A stretch of 64,000 nt of DNA from JANQFM01 sp035471925 (lineage in GTDB: Bacteria > Acidobacteriota > UBA6911 > RPQK01 > DATIPO01), in the NCBI GenBank assembly GCA_035471925.1, contig DATIPO010000390.1, positions 1 through 64,000 on the forward strand, given 5' to 3'. This document shows positions 62,109 through 64,000 of the stretch, in pieces. The first letter of the stretch is position 1. Every line of letters begins with the position of its first letter. The position numbers were made by a program, and so were the translations under genes. The notes under the pieces were generated by a model that was not told where the DNA came from, did no database searches, and worked only from the letters and a program-made list of their open reading frames with translations.

Positions 62109-62134
62109 CAGGCAGAGCCCCAGAGTGCTAATTT
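62105..62134 (+). promoter_or_regulatory. Candidate promoter at the end of aroDE
   Basis: TTGACA (62105-62110), overlapping the aroDE stop, an 18-base spacer and TAATTT (62129-62134). A start site near 62141 would serve the secreted protein gene at 62204. Confidence 0.5.
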
Positions 62135-62147
62135 AGCCGCATCCGCG

Positions 62148-62172
62148 AAGGGGCGGCGAACGGCCCTTTTTT
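62148..62172 (+). terminator. Weak intrinsic terminator after aroDE
   Basis: AAGGG (62148-62152) pairs with CCCTT (62164-62168) around a partly paired loop, followed by six T. It may end the pgsA-aroDE transcript. It lies inside the leader of the gene at 62204, so transcription from the candidate promoter would have to pass it. Confidence 0.5.
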
Positions 62173-62203
62173 GGGCGCGGACAGGGGTATCAAGGGGCTC
62201 CGC

Positions 62204-63784
62204 ATGATTTTATTGACAAAACGTCTGGCTTGGACGGGCTGCTTTGTGAGTTGTCTTTGGGCAGCCCCGCTGTGGGCCCAAGACGACCCCCTGGTCTTCC
62301 CTCTGGTGGCTGATGGTCAAGGCGTGCAGGCTGAAATCGCCCTCACCAATGCCGCGGGCGAGGCTCAAGAGGGCACGATCTTCTTCTGGGACGACCGAGG
62401 CGACCCGCTGACCCTGAACATCTCGGGCCAAGAGGTTACCCAGTGGGAGTTCTACATCGCCGCGGCGGGAGCCTTCAAGATTTCCACCGATGGAACCGGC
62501 CCCCTGCAGAGCGGTTACGTAACCGTCCACACCTCCGACGTCCGCAATCCGCTCAACGGAACCATCATCTACAGCATCGGCAACTCCCAGCTCTCGGTTC
62601 CCGCCTCGCCCCTGAGCAGCGAATACCACGTCTTTGCCGAGAAGACGCCCGATGCCAATTCGGGACTGGCCTTCGCCAATCCATTTGACCAGCCTGCGCT
62701 GCTTCAGCTTTCGCTGCATGATTCCGAGGGGATTTCCCGGGCCGCCATCGATCTGCCCCTGCCCGCCCGAGCCAAGACGGCCCGTTTCATCGACGAGTTG
62801 TTCCATACCTTCTTCGACACGCTGGAGGATGGATTCGAAGGGACCGTGCAGGCGGTCTCCGACCGTCCTTTTGCCATGTTGGGCATCCGCCAGCGTCAGG
62901 ACGGCTCGCTGGCCACTCTGAGCGGAGCCCCCACTGCCTTCAACAGCGGGACGGCCCAATTGCTCATGAGCCTGAATGCCGGCGTTGATCCTTCGGCGGC
63001 CGGGTTCAGCGACGACGAGTTGCTTTCGGCCTCGGTTTCTGAGCTGCTGGACGTCGATCAAGCCATGCTGACCCAGTACGTCCACTTAGAGAACACGAGC
63101 CGACGTGAGCCCGTCACCCTCGCCCTGCGCTACTTCAACAGCCGTTGCCAGGAGGTCCTCAGCCTCCTTCGAGTACTGGATTGCGGCGAGACCTGGAGCT
63201 TTGATCCCTTCAGCGCCGACCTGCCGGAAGTCGGCGCTCTGAGGCAGCATTTCTTCGGCACTTCAGGAGCCTCTTCGGCTGTAAGCGCCTGGGACTTCGG
63301 CGACGGAGGCTTCATCCTTTCGGTCACCGTTTCGGGCGCTGCCCCCCCCGATGCAGAGCAGGCTCAGACCCTGATTCCCCGGGACTTGGCCGCCTCGCTC
63401 TCATGCCAAGCCCCGGCTCTGCCCGCCCCTGAGGATCCGCTGGAGGAGGGATCCACGCCCCAGCTCTCGATTTGCAACGCCCGTCCCCGGCCCTTCAATG
63501 TGGTTTCGGGCTTTCTCAGCGGCGATGCCCAAGGCGAGTGCCGCGGACCTTGGCTTCGGGCCAATGCCCAGGAACGCTTCGCCAGCGATTTCACCCGCCT
63601 GCTGACGGCCGCTGGAGAAGGACCCGGAGCCTGCCTGCAAGCCGCCCAACCTCCGGCTTGCCTCCTCTTCACGAGCCTGTCGCGAGCGGAGGCCGCTTCC
63701 TGCGGGGAATCGTCCACCGCCGGAGCCTCCTGGCAGATCGCCCTGCCCGGGCGCCCCCATCAACTCCTGCCCCTGCAGCCCTGA
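62204..63784 (+). CDS. Secreted hypothetical protein
   Basis: A 526-residue protein with a signal peptide (LAWTGCFVSCLWAAPLWA, cleavage near AQDD). The mature part is predicted all-beta; its opening (FPLVADGQGVQAEIALTNAA) resembles that of the secreted protein at 14139, as do ALTNAAGEAQEGTIFFW-type strands. The final ~130 residues are cysteine-containing (about nine cysteines) and proline-rich. No family or catalytic motif is recognised. The ATG at 62204 follows AAGGGG and opens the signal peptide; an in-frame TTG at 62171 is less likely. Confidence 0.75.
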   Translation: MILLTKRLAWTGCFVSCLWAAPLWAQDDPLVFPLVADGQGVQAEIALTNAAGEAQEGTIFFWDDRGDPLTLNISGQEVTQWEFYIAAAGAFKISTDGTGPLQSGYVTVHTSDVRNPLNGTIIYSIGNSQLSVPASPLSSEYHVFAEKTPDANSGLAFANPFDQPALLQLSLHDSEGISRAAIDLPLPARAKTARFIDELFHTFFDTLEDGFEGTVQAVSDRPFAMLGIRQRQDGSLATLSGAPTAFNSGTAQLLMSLNAGVDPSAAGFSDDELLSASVSELLDVDQAMLTQYVHLENTSRREPVTLALRYFNSRCQEVLSLLRVLDCGETWSFDPFSADLPEVGALRQHFFGTSGASSAVSAWDFGDGGFILSVTVSGAAPPDAEQAQTLIPRDLAASLSCQAPALPAPEDPLEEGSTPQLSICNARPRPFNVVSGFLSGDAQGECRGPWLRANAQERFASDFTRLLTAAGEGPGACLQAAQPPACLLFTSLSRAEAASCGESSTAGASWQIALPGRPHQLLPLQP

Positions 63785-64000
63785 ACCCAGACCGCCCCCC
63801 GCGAGGACCGCCGAAAGGGCGGGGATCCGCATGTCCCTTTGATCCCCGTTTCAAGGCTGCAGAAGACCCGGCCCGACGGGAAGCTGAAGAGGAGCGATCA
63901 GCGCCTAAAGGAGGCCTGCATTCCCGCCCGCGTCTTTCTGTGCGAGGGCGAGAGTTGGCGCTTGCGGGGCGGATTGAGTATGGCTTGGCGAGTCGTAAAC
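63785..64000. other. Right end of the window, no supported gene
   Basis: After the stop there is a short hairpin (CCGCC-gaaag-GGCGG near 63808-63822) without a T run, and a second imperfect one. Open frames reach the right edge on the plus strand, but none has a convincing start or motif, so no partial gene is called. Confidence 0.5.

Noticed and set aside
63785..64000. Start of a gene at the right edge after AAAGGAGG (near 63910)
   Set aside because: No standard start codon follows at a suitable distance, and no frame shows a recognisable motif in the few codons available.

Overview
The window is GC-rich, densely packed chromosomal DNA with short intergenic gaps and genes on both strands. 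The gene content points to the Acidobacteriota. It holds two ADOP-type duplicated orphan permeases (one behind a PadR repressor), a CadC-like winged-helix/TolB-propeller membrane protein, a sulfatase-fold/TPR fusion, an MglA/MglB pair and several secreted proteins of unknown function. No rRNA, tRNA, prophage or CRISPR array was found. Only one transposable element is recognisable, an IS200-type element around 24.6-25.2 kb. The taxonomic call is an inference from gene families, not from a marker gene.

Layout. 0-3.1 kb: an ADOP permease running off the left edge, its PadR regulator with a symmetrical operator, and a lipoprotein. 3.2-11.8 kb: metallophosphoesterase, Ste24-type protease, gamma-glutamyltransferase, membrane-anchored MutS-like ATPase, GlcD-type oxidase and a NamZ/DUF1343 lipoprotein. 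12-14.9 kb: an MddA-like S-methyltransferase with a partner membrane protein, a DUF4242 protein and a secreted protein. 15-21.1 kb: serine hydrolase divergent from the winged-helix/TolB protein, an SH3 protein and an aminotransferase. 21.2-24.3 kb: two tandem, paralogous, ten-cysteine secreted peptides directly upstream of an S9 peptidase. This is the most original locus in the window. 24.3-26.6 kb: an accessory strip of intergenic repeats, an IS200 element and decayed copies of the 3' end of a formylglycine-generating-enzyme-like gene. 26.6-35.9 kb: glycosyltransferase, sulfatase-fold/TPR protein, second ADOP permease, cutA, ftsB and a dsbD with a duplicated N-terminal domain. 36-39.9 kb: small regulators, an orphan MlaF-like ATPase and hypothetical proteins. 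40-51 kb: a PLP decarboxylase divergent from a MocR regulator, korAB, pruA, a TrmJ-type methyltransferase, a radical SAM protein with unusual cysteine spacing, and mglBA. 51-55.6 kb: TPR protein, glmU and a DUF3299/ABC transporter operon. 55.7-57.7 kb: a TetR-controlled DsrE/flavin-type operon. 58-64 kb: two glycosyltransferases, pgsA, an aroD-aroE fusion and a secreted protein.

How the genes work together. KorAB (2-oxoacid:ferredoxin oxidoreductase) and PruA (proline/glutamate catabolism) lie side by side and feed 2-oxoglutarate metabolism. GlmU, FtsB, NamZ and gamma-glutamyltransferase serve cell-wall and glutathione-type turnover. PgsA, the MlaF-like ATPase and the Ste24-type protease are envelope functions. 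Regulatory sites are unusually readable here: a concentric PadR operator, a TetR palindrome, a symmetrical decarboxylase/MocR divergent promoter predicted to give near-leaderless mRNAs, and a promoter-terminator pair that looks like an attenuator upstream of the TPR gene.
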